From Pseudomonas fluorescens (GTDB taxonomy: Bacteria > Pseudomonadota > Gammaproteobacteria > Pseudomonadales > Pseudomonadaceae), in NCBI RefSeq assembly GCF_018614655.1, contig NZ_JAGGOG010000004.1, positions 186,001 to 250,000 of the forward strand: a stretch of DNA of 64,000 nucleotides. Reading direction: 5' to 3'. Positions 19,275-27,795 of this stretch are shown piece by piece; positions within the stretch are counted from its first letter, which is position 1; each line of letters starts with the position of its first letter. The notes beneath the pieces were generated by a model that did no database searches, was not told the origin of the DNA, and was given only the letters and a program-made list of their open reading frames with translations. The position numbers were made by a program, and so were the translations under genes.

Positions 19275-19721
19275 TTAAAGGCCTTTGCGAAACTGGATAA
19301 AACCAGGGCGTTCGGCGATGCGTTCATAAAGTTGAATAGCGGTGGCGTTGGTCTCGTGGGTCAGCCAGTGGACCTTGCAGCAACCATCCGCCTTGGCGGT
19401 GGTGTAGACGAACTCGATCAGTTTGCGGCCCACACCGGTACCCCGTTGAGCCGGGTCTACCAGCAGATCCTGCAGGTAGCAGGAGTTCTCGATGCTCCAG
19501 TTGGAGCGGTGGTAGATGAAGTTGACCATGCCCACAGCCTTGCCGTCCTGCCAGGCAAGGGCCGAGTGAGTCGGCTCGCTGGGGTCGATCAGGCGTTGCC
19601 AGGTGCTGGTACTGACCGCGTCTGGCAGTTCGGTGTTGTAGAAGCGCAAGTACGCTTGCCACAGGGGTAACCAGGCGGCGTGGTCGGCGGCTTCTACGCG
19701 GCGGATTTCGATCTGGCTCAT
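19275..19721 (-). CDS. GNAT N-acetyltransferase
   Basis: A 148-residue compact GNAT. The acetyl-CoA pyrophosphate loop QRGTGVGRKL is near residue 92, preceded by the beta strand CYLQDLLVDP. It starts MSQIEIRRVEAADHAAWLPLW, with AAGGAG upstream. Its ATG overlaps the stop of the PaiB gene (ATGA, 19718-19721), so the two are translationally coupled. In Bacillus, PaiA (a GNAT) and PaiB are paired, and PaiA acetylates polyamines; here the pairing with a PaiB homologue makes a small-amine substrate plausible but unproven. Confidence 0.87.
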   Translation of the reverse strand: MSQIEIRRVEAADHAAWLPLWQAYLRFYNTELPDAVSTSTWQRLIDPSEPTHSALAWQDGKAVGMVNFIYHRSNWSIENSCYLQDLLVDPAQRGTGVGRKLIEFVYTTAKADGCCKVHWLTHETNATAIQLYERIAERPGFIQFRKGL

Positions 19722-20353
19722 GTTGGCTCCTTGGGGATAAATCGGGCGAGGGTCTGGTCGCGCAGGTCAGCGTTTGCGGCCAGCCCTTCACGGACACCGG
19801 CGATGTCTGCCGCGCTGCGGTTCTGGCTGAGTTTGCGTTTGCCCTCCAGGCGCTGGACCGGCAGGGCGAAGCCGACGATGGCCTTGAGCATGCCGTCAAT
19901 GTAGTCCGCCGGGGCATCGCTGACTTTCCAGGGCTGGACCCGAGCGGATTCGTGACGATCGGTCAGGGCGCTGACCAGCTTGAGTAGACGCTCGGCATCG
20001 GTGAACACCTCGGCCTGGCCGTAAGCATGGACTGCGAGGTAATTCCACGTGGGCACCACTTTGCCGTGTTCAGCCTTGGCCGGGTAAAACGATGGGCTGA
20101 TGTACGCATCGGCACCGGCAAAAATCACCAGGGCCTCCGTGCCGTTTTGCAGATCTTGCCACTGTGGGTTGGCCTTGGCCATGTGCCCGTAGAGGGTGCC
20201 GTTGGGGCCTTCATCGGGGTTGAGCAGCAGCGGCAAGTGGCTGGCTTGCAGGCCTTGCTCGCCAAAGGTCACCACCTGCGCCAGGCGCGTGTGCTGGATC
20301 AGTTGCTGGAGTTCGGGCAAATCATCGAGGGCAAAGGCGCGGGGTGTGTACAT
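19718..20353 (-). CDS. FMN-binding negative transcriptional regulator (PaiB family)
   Basis: A 211-residue protein of the PaiB/FMN_bind_2 family with a split-barrel flavin-binding fold. It contains MYTPRAFALDDLPELQQLIQ at the N-terminus, ASHLPLLLNPDEGPNGTLYG (about residues 38-57) and YISPSFYPAKAEHGKVVPTWNY (about 88-109), all typical. The start at 20353 has AAGGAAA 7 bases upstream; the longer in-frame start at 20488 would run into the divergent MocR gene. It is the first gene of the PaiB-GNAT-GNAT operon and is divergent from the MocR regulator at 20457, which may control it. Confidence 0.88.
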   Translation of the reverse strand: MYTPRAFALDDLPELQQLIQHTRLAQVVTFGEQGLQASHLPLLLNPDEGPNGTLYGHMAKANPQWQDLQNGTEALVIFAGADAYISPSFYPAKAEHGKVVPTWNYLAVHAYGQAEVFTDAERLLKLVSALTDRHESARVQPWKVSDAPADYIDGMLKAIVGFALPVQRLEGKRKLSQNRSAADIAGVREGLAANADLRDQTLARFIPKEPT

Positions 20354-20456
20354 GAATATTTTCCTTGGCGAATGGCTACATCCTAGGCAGGCTAATGGTT
20401 CGTTGTAAGAGCCATCTTTGGTCCATTTCATAGGTCCAATTTGCGGAGCGTTTGCC

Positions 20457-22010
20457 ATGCCCTCATTAGAGCCACCGCTGTCGTTCAACCCTGCCGGAAT
20501 CGAACTGGATCGACGGCAGGGGTTGACGCGTCAGCTGTACCAGGCCTTGCGCCAGCGAGTCCTGGATGGGCGACTGGTCGGTGGCACGCGGCTGCCAGCC
20601 AGCCGAGATCTGGCGGCGGCGTTGTCGATTTCCCGTAACAGCGTGGTGCGGGCCTACGATCAGCTTTACGCAGAAGGCTTTATCGAAGGGCGGGTTGGCG
20701 ACGGGACTTATGTGGCACAACTGCCTGCAACTGGTGAGCCGGCAAAAAAACTATCCACAAAACTATCCACAGGGTTTTCAACAGGCTTATCCCCAACCTT
20801 ATCCACAAAATCATCAAATTCCACTGGGATTTCGTCCAGTAAAGTTATCCACAGCCCCGCTTTGGCACGGCTGGAAAACAACCATTTACCTCAGCCTCCC
20901 ACTGGCCCGCCGCGAGCTTTTCGCGTGGGCGTACCGGCCTTCGACCTGTTCCCGTTTGACGTCTGGGCCAAGCTGAATGCGGCTTTCTGGCGCAAACCCG
21001 ACCTGCAGCAACTGTGTTATGGCGACCCGGCGGGAGATGAGCGACTGCGTGGGCTGATCGCAGCCTATTTGCGCAGTTCTCGAGGCATGCAGTGCACGGC
21101 TGAGCAAATAGTGATCACCAGCGGCGCGCAGCAGGGAATAAGCCTTTGTGCACAGCTGCTGGTGGAGCCTGGGGACATGGTGGCGATTGAAAATCCCGGC
21201 TATCGGGCAGCGGGGCATGCGTTCGCGATTGCCGGTGCGAAGCTCCACGGCGTGGCGGTGGACGCTGAAGGCATCGACTGCACAGCGCTGAACGTGCTCA
21301 AGGATTGCCGCCTGGCCTACGTCACCCCGTCCCACCAGTACCCGATGGGCGTGGTCATGAGCCTGGCTCGCCGCCTGGAGTTGCTGGCCTGGGCCGAGCG
21401 CAGCGGTGGCTGGATCATTGAGGACGACTACGACGGTGAGTATCGCTACAGCGGCGCGCCTTTGGCGCCGTTGGCAGCGTTGGATCGCAGCGGGCGAGTG
21501 CTCTACGTTGGCACCTTCGGCAAAGTTGCTTTTCCGGCATTGCGTCTGGGTTACCTCGTGTTGCCGCCAGGCCTGGTGGACGCCTTCTCCCAGCGCCGCG
21601 CCGTGGATGTGCGGCACTCGGAGATCAGCACCCAGGCGGTGATGGCCGAGTTTATGGCGGCGGGGCATTTCCAGCGGCATATTCGCCGCATGCGTCGCGC
21701 GGCCTTGAGTCGGCGCAATGCCTTGCTGGCCGGCTGGCCCGCCGACGTGCCAGGCATGGGCAACCTGCCCAGTGTTGCGGCAGGTCTGCACCTTACAGTG
21801 AGGGTGAACAGCCTGGCCCGAGAGGGTGAATTGCTGGGCCAGGCCCGCGAGGCAGATGTCGAGGTCAACGGTTTGAGCGGCTACTGGCTGCCGAACTCCG
21901 ACACTCCAGCGGATCAGCGTGCCGGCTTGGTGCTCGGGTTTGCCGCCGTGCCCGAGGCCGCTATCACTGATGCGCTGGCGCGGTTGCGCAAGGTGTGGCA
22001 GCCCCGGTAA
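20457..22010 (+). CDS. MocR/PdxR-family PLP-dependent transcriptional regulator
   Basis: A 517-residue protein. An N-terminal GntR winged helix (about residues 15-85; RQLYQALRQRVLDGRLVGGT and SRDLAAALSISRNSVVRAYD) is joined by an unusually repetitive linker (about 90-145) to a fold-type I aminotransferase domain (about 150-517). The PLP lysine is in GTFGKVAFPALRLGY. The linker contains LSTK-LSTG-FSTG-LSPT-LSTK, encoded by a 12-bp tandem repeat at 20751-20810. MocR regulators use PLP chemistry as a sensor and often control divergent genes, here PaiB-GNAT-GNAT. The ATG at 20457 is preceded by CGGAG. Pyridoxal control is not established for this member. Confidence 0.9.
   Translation: MPSLEPPLSFNPAGIELDRRQGLTRQLYQALRQRVLDGRLVGGTRLPASRDLAAALSISRNSVVRAYDQLYAEGFIEGRVGDGTYVAQLPATGEPAKKLSTKLSTGFSTGLSPTLSTKSSNSTGISSSKVIHSPALARLENNHLPQPPTGPPRAFRVGVPAFDLFPFDVWAKLNAAFWRKPDLQQLCYGDPAGDERLRGLIAAYLRSSRGMQCTAEQIVITSGAQQGISLCAQLLVEPGDMVAIENPGYRAAGHAFAIAGAKLHGVAVDAEGIDCTALNVLKDCRLAYVTPSHQYPMGVVMSLARRLELLAWAERSGGWIIEDDYDGEYRYSGAPLAPLAALDRSGRVLYVGTFGKVAFPALRLGYLVLPPGLVDAFSQRRAVDVRHSEISTQAVMAEFMAAGHFQRHIRRMRRAALSRRNALLAGWPADVPGMGNLPSVAAGLHLTVRVNSLAREGELLGQAREADVEVNGLSGYWLPNSDTPADQRAGLVLGFAAVPEAAITDALARLRKVWQPR
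20751..20810 (+). repeat. Five 12-bp tandem repeats resembling DnaA boxes
   Basis: Units start at 20751, 20763, 20775, 20787 and 20799, exactly 12 bases apart. The 9-mers are CTATCCACA, CTATCCACA, TTTTCAACA, TTATCCCCA and TTATCCACA. The last is a perfect DnaA box, and a second perfect TTATCCACA lies at 20845-20853. The repeat encodes the LST-rich linker of the MocR regulator. Confidence 0.9.
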
Positions 22011-22022
22011 ACGCACCGGCGG

Positions 22023-25000
22023 TTAAGGCTGAGGGCGTTCGAGCTTCAGAAACACCGCCTGCATCAACGGATCGCTGAGCTTGCGCACTTGGTTATCCAG
22101 GGGGGTACGGTGAGTCAACTCATCCTGCATAGCGGGGGTGAACTGCTGCAAATGCGTGTCGGAAATCTTGAGATGAGCCGCAGTAAATGCGTAGGCGGGG
22201 GTCTTGAGGCTCGGGTAATGAAAGTGGGCGAGCCACAGGGGCTGATCCTTGTTGGCCGTGTCGAGAATCACGTACTCTTGGAAGTAATCATGCTGCTGGG
22301 TCTTGATTCTGCCGGCGTCGTTGCGGGTGACCCGTACCTGATTGTTGTCGAGCAGCCACTCAAAATAGGCCTGGCGAGGTTTGCGGGTCTTGAGGATTTT
22401 TGCCCGGGTATTGATGCCTTCACGGCGTAGCCGGGCGGCCCCTGCACGCAGCTCCAAGTGCAGGCTGGCCACAGGCGCAAGTTTTCCGATGTTGGATGGA
22501 TCGGCATTAAGCGTTTCGACAGCCGTGGCCGCCTGCTCTAGCTTGAGAGCGTGCTGGTCGAAAATATCCTGCATGTCCGCAGGTACCCGCTTGGGCCTGA
22601 GGGCGTCCTTTTGCGTGCGCTTGATGAAGTCATTGATGTCTATGTTCAGGTCCATCGCGTCGCTGATCGTTTGGGCATAGTCGCCGTGGCCGGTTGAAGG
22701 ATGAGCGGCCCACGGCTGAATAAGCTTTAGGGGTTCTTGTTTGCGGGTATCGACTGGTTTTTTGGGTTGGTCCCGGGGGCGCGTTTTGGTGATTTTTATT
22801 TTGGGACGCAACCTGGAGGGACCGGCAGTTGCTGTGACTGTCGCGGAAGCAGTCTGTTGTGAAGTCAGGCTATCGAGTGTTCTCTGCGCCAAGTGCTGAA
22901 ACTCCTCAACCAGTACGTTCAGGCGTGTCAGTTGAGTGGGTTCAACCAGGTCGGGGTAATCCCCCGGCAACTCATCAATGCGCTGGCTGACACTGCTGTA
23001 ATCATCAATGATTCTGAGCAGGTGCTCGATTTGATCTGCTCCCGCAGGGCTGTCCTCTACGCCCCGCATCATGTGCACGAGCGCTTTGCTGGCCAACCCG
23101 GCACGGTGTACGACGTAGGCGACCATTGTTCGCGCTTCCTCCATGTCCTGGGCGGCTTGTTCACGGATGCACAGCTCGTAGGCGGTAGCGATCTCATTGG
23201 TTTTCAAGTCCCATTTGGTGAACTTGGGTGCCAATGCTTTCAACCGTATGACCTCCATGACGCCGGGTGCACCGAGGTCCGCAAGCTCATCCTGCACCTC
23301 GTTCAGGTGGGCGAGTTTGGCTTGCATTTCGTGACTCAGTTGAACGCCCAGGTTGATATCGTCCAGAAGCGGCTGTCGAGAAAGGCCAGGCTCAGACTTC
23401 AGGGCGCTCTCGATACGTGACATGACGCTGGAATAGCCAATTTGCTTGATTGATATCCACAGGCTGAGATGCTTGTGGTGTTCAATGCTCAGCCTGAGCA
23501 ATTCCTGTGTGTACCCCTCAGTGCCTCCTGCCTCTCGCCACTTTTTGAACAGAGCCAGTGTTTCTTGATAATGCGTGGTGAGCTCCTCGGTCTTGACCAG
23601 GCTGCGCTGGAGCTTCAACTGATACTGCGTCGATTCTTCTTCCAGCATGAAGTCTCGATACAGTGTTCTCAGCTCTGTCTTCAATGGGGTTTCCTTTGCC
23701 CTGCGTTCTGCCAATTGTTGCTCCAGCGCCAGTCGCTGCTGCGCTTTAACCGCTCGCTTGGCTTTTAGTTGGCTTTTCAGGCTTGCGCCGCTGCCGAGCA
23801 AGCGCAAGCTGGTATCGATACGCCATGAGCCACTTGGCTCATGGGCGAGGCGAGGGCCCTCCCGGGAAGGATGCAGGGGGTCGAGCACCAGGATGTTTTC
23901 ATCTTCATCAGTCACCACTTCGAACCAGCGTTGGCCAACCTGCGCGTAATGGCTGTCCTGTAACTGGTGCAATGGCGAAGCTGGCGCGGCAGGTGAGGCT
24001 GTGAGCGTTGTTGTCTTGCCCTGCAGGTTTGGCGCCGCCACCTTGAAACTGTCCAGGTAAGTATTCAATTGTTCAGGTGTCCGACGCTGCACCGAACCAC
24101 CGATCGCGATGGTTGCGTATTGGCTGTGGGGCAATGAGCTGTGGGCGACCGCCGTGGGCCGGATTTGCATCGCTGTCGACGTTTCACTCCCTGTGAATGC
24201 CGGTCTGAAATGAGAGGGCCGTCTGAGGCCTGTTTGGCGGTGGTGATGAGCTTGATGGGCAACCATGATCGCCAGCGCCATCAATACATCGCCCAAGCTC
24301 GTCCATTGGATCAAGTCATTTCCTTGGTTGTGGGCGTCCACTGTTTGTTGGATATCGCTAATGGCTTGCCAGGCCCATACGGCTACTCCGGCGGACCCGT
24401 TCAGAAAGTTCGAGGCGGCGTTGAAAATGGCCCAGCCACTGTCTTCGAGCAGGGCCCATCGTCTCTGGGCGTTGGAGAGCGATTGGCGGTCTGCCAGTTC
24501 GATCATGGCCTTTGCATTGGCATCAAACAGGGCTCCGAAAATATCGCCCGTCAGTTCAGTGCTGGTGAAAATGACGGGCCCTGTCCACTCGTGCAGGCTC
24601 AAGGGCTCAGACAACGATTGAACCGTCAGCCAGGGCGAAGGCAGGCCAATGGGGAAGATGTATTGGGAGTAGTTGAAGCTCAGCGCTCGGTCAGGCAGCC
24701 AGGCCAGTATTGAATCTCGAAGTTCGCCCGGTTGATGCATGGCGTAGAACATGTTCTGGAATGACTGGAACTGCAGCAACGGGTTATCCATCAAGGGACG
24801 ATAGAGCAGGCAGGGGCCATCTTCCGGGTTGCGTGGACCAATAATAAACATGTTGAGGATGTTATCGCTGGTGCTGCTAAGCCGCCCCTGTGGGCGAATC
24901 GACAGGGGCCTGATGACGATAGGCTGTCGGTTATCGGGCGTCGGCTGAACCAGTTCGACGATGTAGCGATAGCCTTGGGCATTCACATTGCCCTGTTGTT

Positions 25001-26573
25001 TGACTTTGCATTCCAGTGCCAGCAGCGGCAGTGTCGAACGCAGTTGGCGGCTCTGGAATCGCTTTTGTCGGGGCGCTTCGCGCGTGTCATCGACCAATTT
25101 GCTTTTGATCAACTCGGGGTAAATCTTGCCGATGTCGACGTGTTCTGCGATGCCAGTCAGATAACTGATGGTGAGCCAGTCAGGAACGGTTTGCCCATGT
25201 TTGAAGTTCACGCTGGCCAGGTAGGGTGGCGCGTTGGTGAGGCCATATTCGCCAAGGGTCTGGACATGCCGTTCAAACGGATTGGGCAGGGTAAATGCAC
25301 CCGCCGTGAAGCTTTCCGTCCGGGTGATTTGCAGTTCATCGAGCGGCAGTTTACCGGCGCCCTCCTTGGCCTTGTCGGCAATGATGGCTTCACGCATCGT
25401 CTTCTGGGCGAAGGCTGTGATCGGGGGGATGCAGAACAGGTCATCCGGTGTCTGATTACGCAGCGTGCTCAGTTCAATCAGGTATTGGCTGTAGTCGCTC
25501 AGTTCATGTGTCGATGCGTCGAGTAGCCAGTCGGGTATCGACTCTTCAAGTTGCGTCAGCCGGGTGGTTTCCCGATCACTGAACTCAGTGGCTGGAGGCG
25601 TTGTAACGACATTTTCCTGAGCGGCGGGCGCCGGCGGGTCGATGATATTGAGTGATTCGATTTCCTTGAGTTGAGTGCTGATCAAGGCCCAGGCCATATG
25701 GTCGAAAAAGTTGCCTTCGGGCTCCACCAGCCGCCAGGAAAACGGCTCTGAAGCGCTCAGCGGTTCGAACAGTGGGCGTAATGCGGCACCTAGCGCGCTC
25801 AGAGAGCTGAATGTTTCATAGCCGAATTCGACGGTGTACATCAGCAGGATGTCGCGCTGTTTGTAGCGGCCTTGTAGAACTGCGATACCTGCCAGTGATA
25901 GATGTTTAAGGGTATTCCCGTTTGGGATGTCGATGTCGACCAGGCAGGCTTGGATGTCTGCCATCTCTGGTCGTTGGGTTATACGCTCCTGCTTGTCGGG
26001 GAATGCCGATACCGCTTGGGCAATGGCGCAGTGATCGGCATTCCACCCCCCGACTTCCTGCACATTCAGTGCTTTTCGAAGGCCGTCGGAAAGCTCTTGC
26101 CAGCGAGGCAGTTTGGTACCGGTGGCGTTCCAGAAGGCCAGTTGCTGCTCCTTGAACGCGAAGAAAAACACGGGAGCTAAATCATTGAGCAGTTGTGCGA
26201 TCTTCTCGATGCTGACTTCCAGGTGTACCGGGTTGTCGGAGAAAGGTTGTCGCGTCAGAAAATGCTCTCCTTCCAGGAAGTTGGCGATTGTTTCGTCCAG
26301 GCTCTGGCCGACCAGGGCCCGGCTCAAGGAGGTGTACTGGATGTGACTGCAGATCAATTCGTTATCGATGAAGTCCCAGGCTGGGGTCGCGATCATCGTG
26401 TCGTCGGGATCGATGTCCAGATCGGGGTAGAAGGCTTTCAACTCTATGCGCAGCAGGTTCGAGGCAACTTCGTGGAGGGTTGGCCCTTCGTAGCTCAGAC
26501 GGGTGAGGAGGGCTTTTTCCAGCAGTGGGTGTGTGAGTGGGGCGGTGTGCGAGGTTGGAGGGGTTGTGCTCAT
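22023..26573 (-). CDS. Dermonecrotic-toxin-domain (DUF6543-type) large protein
   Basis: A 1516-residue protein without signal peptide. The N-terminal half (to about residue 740) has the look of the DUF6543 / dermonecrotic toxin N-terminal domains common in Pseudomonas (for example NPFERHVQTLGEYGLTNAPP near 440). Two moderately hydrophobic stretches lie around 735-800 (VAVWAWQAI and LGDVLMALAIMVAHQAHHH). Then come a long charged helical region (about 925-1050), a basic proline-rich hinge (RLRPKIKITKTRPRDQPKKP, about 1255-1275) and a C-terminal domain (about 1350-1516). No catalytic motif is recognised. AAGGA lies 9 bases before the ATG at 26573. It stands alone, with no evident immunity or secretion gene beside it. 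Sampled lines are about 47-58% G+C by hand count, below the neighbours. Confidence 0.75.
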   Translation of the reverse strand: MSTTPPTSHTAPLTHPLLEKALLTRLSYEGPTLHEVASNLLRIELKAFYPDLDIDPDDTMIATPAWDFIDNELICSHIQYTSLSRALVGQSLDETIANFLEGEHFLTRQPFSDNPVHLEVSIEKIAQLLNDLAPVFFFAFKEQQLAFWNATGTKLPRWQELSDGLRKALNVQEVGGWNADHCAIAQAVSAFPDKQERITQRPEMADIQACLVDIDIPNGNTLKHLSLAGIAVLQGRYKQRDILLMYTVEFGYETFSSLSALGAALRPLFEPLSASEPFSWRLVEPEGNFFDHMAWALISTQLKEIESLNIIDPPAPAAQENVVTTPPATEFSDRETTRLTQLEESIPDWLLDASTHELSDYSQYLIELSTLRNQTPDDLFCIPPITAFAQKTMREAIIADKAKEGAGKLPLDELQITRTESFTAGAFTLPNPFERHVQTLGEYGLTNAPPYLASVNFKHGQTVPDWLTISYLTGIAEHVDIGKIYPELIKSKLVDDTREAPRQKRFQSRQLRSTLPLLALECKVKQQGNVNAQGYRYIVELVQPTPDNRQPIVIRPLSIRPQGRLSSTSDNILNMFIIGPRNPEDGPCLLYRPLMDNPLLQFQSFQNMFYAMHQPGELRDSILAWLPDRALSFNYSQYIFPIGLPSPWLTVQSLSEPLSLHEWTGPVIFTSTELTGDIFGALFDANAKAMIELADRQSLSNAQRRWALLEDSGWAIFNAASNFLNGSAGVAVWAWQAISDIQQTVDAHNQGNDLIQWTSLGDVLMALAIMVAHQAHHHRQTGLRRPSHFRPAFTGSETSTAMQIRPTAVAHSSLPHSQYATIAIGGSVQRRTPEQLNTYLDSFKVAAPNLQGKTTTLTASPAAPASPLHQLQDSHYAQVGQRWFEVVTDEDENILVLDPLHPSREGPRLAHEPSGSWRIDTSLRLLGSGASLKSQLKAKRAVKAQQRLALEQQLAERRAKETPLKTELRTLYRDFMLEEESTQYQLKLQRSLVKTEELTTHYQETLALFKKWREAGGTEGYTQELLRLSIEHHKHLSLWISIKQIGYSSVMSRIESALKSEPGLSRQPLLDDINLGVQLSHEMQAKLAHLNEVQDELADLGAPGVMEVIRLKALAPKFTKWDLKTNEIATAYELCIREQAAQDMEEARTMVAYVVHRAGLASKALVHMMRGVEDSPAGADQIEHLLRIIDDYSSVSQRIDELPGDYPDLVEPTQLTRLNVLVEEFQHLAQRTLDSLTSQQTASATVTATAGPSRLRPKIKITKTRPRDQPKKPVDTRKQEPLKLIQPWAAHPSTGHGDYAQTISDAMDLNIDINDFIKRTQKDALRPKRVPADMQDIFDQHALKLEQAATAVETLNADPSNIGKLAPVASLHLELRAGAARLRREGINTRAKILKTRKPRQAYFEWLLDNNQVRVTRNDAGRIKTQQHDYFQEYVILDTANKDQPLWLAHFHYPSLKTPAYAFTAAHLKISDTHLQQFTPAMQDELTHRTPLDNQVRKLSDPLMQAVFLKLERPQP

Positions 26574-26703
26574 AGCTTTTTCCTTGTCCAAATCGGTACC
26601 GGTGAGCGGTACCGTTATGACGCGAAAGCTAGCGAGCTGTGGGGTATGGCAGGTGTTAGTTAGATAGCCCGGGCGGGTTGGCCTGCCCGGGCCAATGTGT
26701 GGC

Positions 26704-27795
26704 TCAAGTTCCGGACTTGATCTTGGTCCAGGCGCGAGTCCGGGCGCGTTCAGCTTTGCTGTCCAATGGTTTCAAGGTGTACAGCGTAGCCATCGCCGCT
26801 TCGGTCGGGTACAGGTTGGGGTTATTGCGGATTGCCGGGTCGACCAACTCGGTGGCGTCCTTGTTTGGGTTTGGATAGCCGACAAAATCGCTCACGGGTG
26901 CAATCACTTTGGGTTGCAGCAGGTAGTTGATGAAGGTGTAGGCGTCCTGCGGATTCTTCGCGCCCTTGGGAATGGCGAGCATGTCGAACCAGACCGGCGC
27001 GCCCTCTTTGGGCAGGCGCATGTCCACGGTCACGCCGTTCTTGGCTTCCTTGGCGCGGTTGGCGGCCTGGGAGAAACTGCCGGAGTAACCGACGGCGACG
27101 CAGATGTCACCGTTGGCGATATCGGCCATGTATTTGGAGGAGTGGAAGTAGGTGATGTAGGGGCGAATCTTCATCAGCAGCGCTTCGGCTTTTTCATAGT
27201 CCTTGGGGTTGCTGCTGTTGGGGTCCAGGCCTAGGTGCTGCAGTGCCAGCGGCAGGATTTCCGACGGCGAATCCAGTAGCGCCACCCCGCATTGCTTGAG
27301 CTTGCTGATGTTCGCTTCGTTGAAGATCAGGTCCCAGCTAGCCACGGGTGCATTGGCGCCCAGCGCCGCCTTGACCTTGTCTGGATTGAAGCCGATGAGG
27401 ATGGTGCCGTACATGTAAGGCACGGCGAATTTGTTGCCCGGGTCGTTGGCCTCGATCAACTTCATCAGCTTGGGATCAAGGTGATTCCAGTTCGGCAACT
27501 GGCTGCGGTCCAGAGGCTGGAACACACCAGCCTCGATCTGCTTGGCCAGGAACACATTGGACGGCACCACCACGTCGTACCCGGAGTTGCCGGTTAGCAG
27601 CTTGGCTTCCAGGGCTTCGTTGGTATCGAAGATGTCGTAGACCAGTTTGATCGCGGGGTTCTGGGCTTTGAAGTCTTCCAGGGCCTTGGGGGTGATGTAG
27701 TCGAACCAGTTGTAGACCCGCAGGGTTTTTTCTTCGGCGTGGGCGACGCCGCCGATGAGCGCAGTGCACAGGACCAGAGACTTGAGCATGTTCAT
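26704..27795 (-). CDS. Periplasmic polyamine-binding protein (PotF/SpuD-like)
   Basis: A 363-residue ABC solute-binding protein. A signal peptide (MLKSLVLCTALIGGVAHA) is followed by the family start EEKTLRVYNWFDYITPKALE and YDIFDTNEALEAKLLTGNSG, as in PotF and SpuD; a later VPYMYGTILIGFNPDKV also fits. It should bind putrescine, spermidine or acetylated polyamines. No permease or ATPase gene is next to it. It overlaps the acetylpolyamine amidohydrolase gene by 4 bases (ATGA), so the two are co-expressed. The pairing parallels PA1409-PA1410 of P. aeruginosa. An internal ATG two codons downstream is an alternative start. Confidence 0.9.
   Translation of the reverse strand: MNMLKSLVLCTALIGGVAHAEEKTLRVYNWFDYITPKALEDFKAQNPAIKLVYDIFDTNEALEAKLLTGNSGYDVVVPSNVFLAKQIEAGVFQPLDRSQLPNWNHLDPKLMKLIEANDPGNKFAVPYMYGTILIGFNPDKVKAALGANAPVASWDLIFNEANISKLKQCGVALLDSPSEILPLALQHLGLDPNSSNPKDYEKAEALLMKIRPYITYFHSSKYMADIANGDICVAVGYSGSFSQAANRAKEAKNGVTVDMRLPKEGAPVWFDMLAIPKGAKNPQDAYTFINYLLQPKVIAPVSDFVGYPNPNKDATELVDPAIRNNPNLYPTEAAMATLYTLKPLDSKAERARTRAWTKIKSGT

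Noticed and set aside
20751..20853. A chromosomal replication origin at the DnaA-box cluster
   Set aside because: No A+T-rich unwinding region and no dnaA or dnaN genes beside it, and the cluster lies within a coding linker; it was kept only as a possible DnaA-binding repeat.
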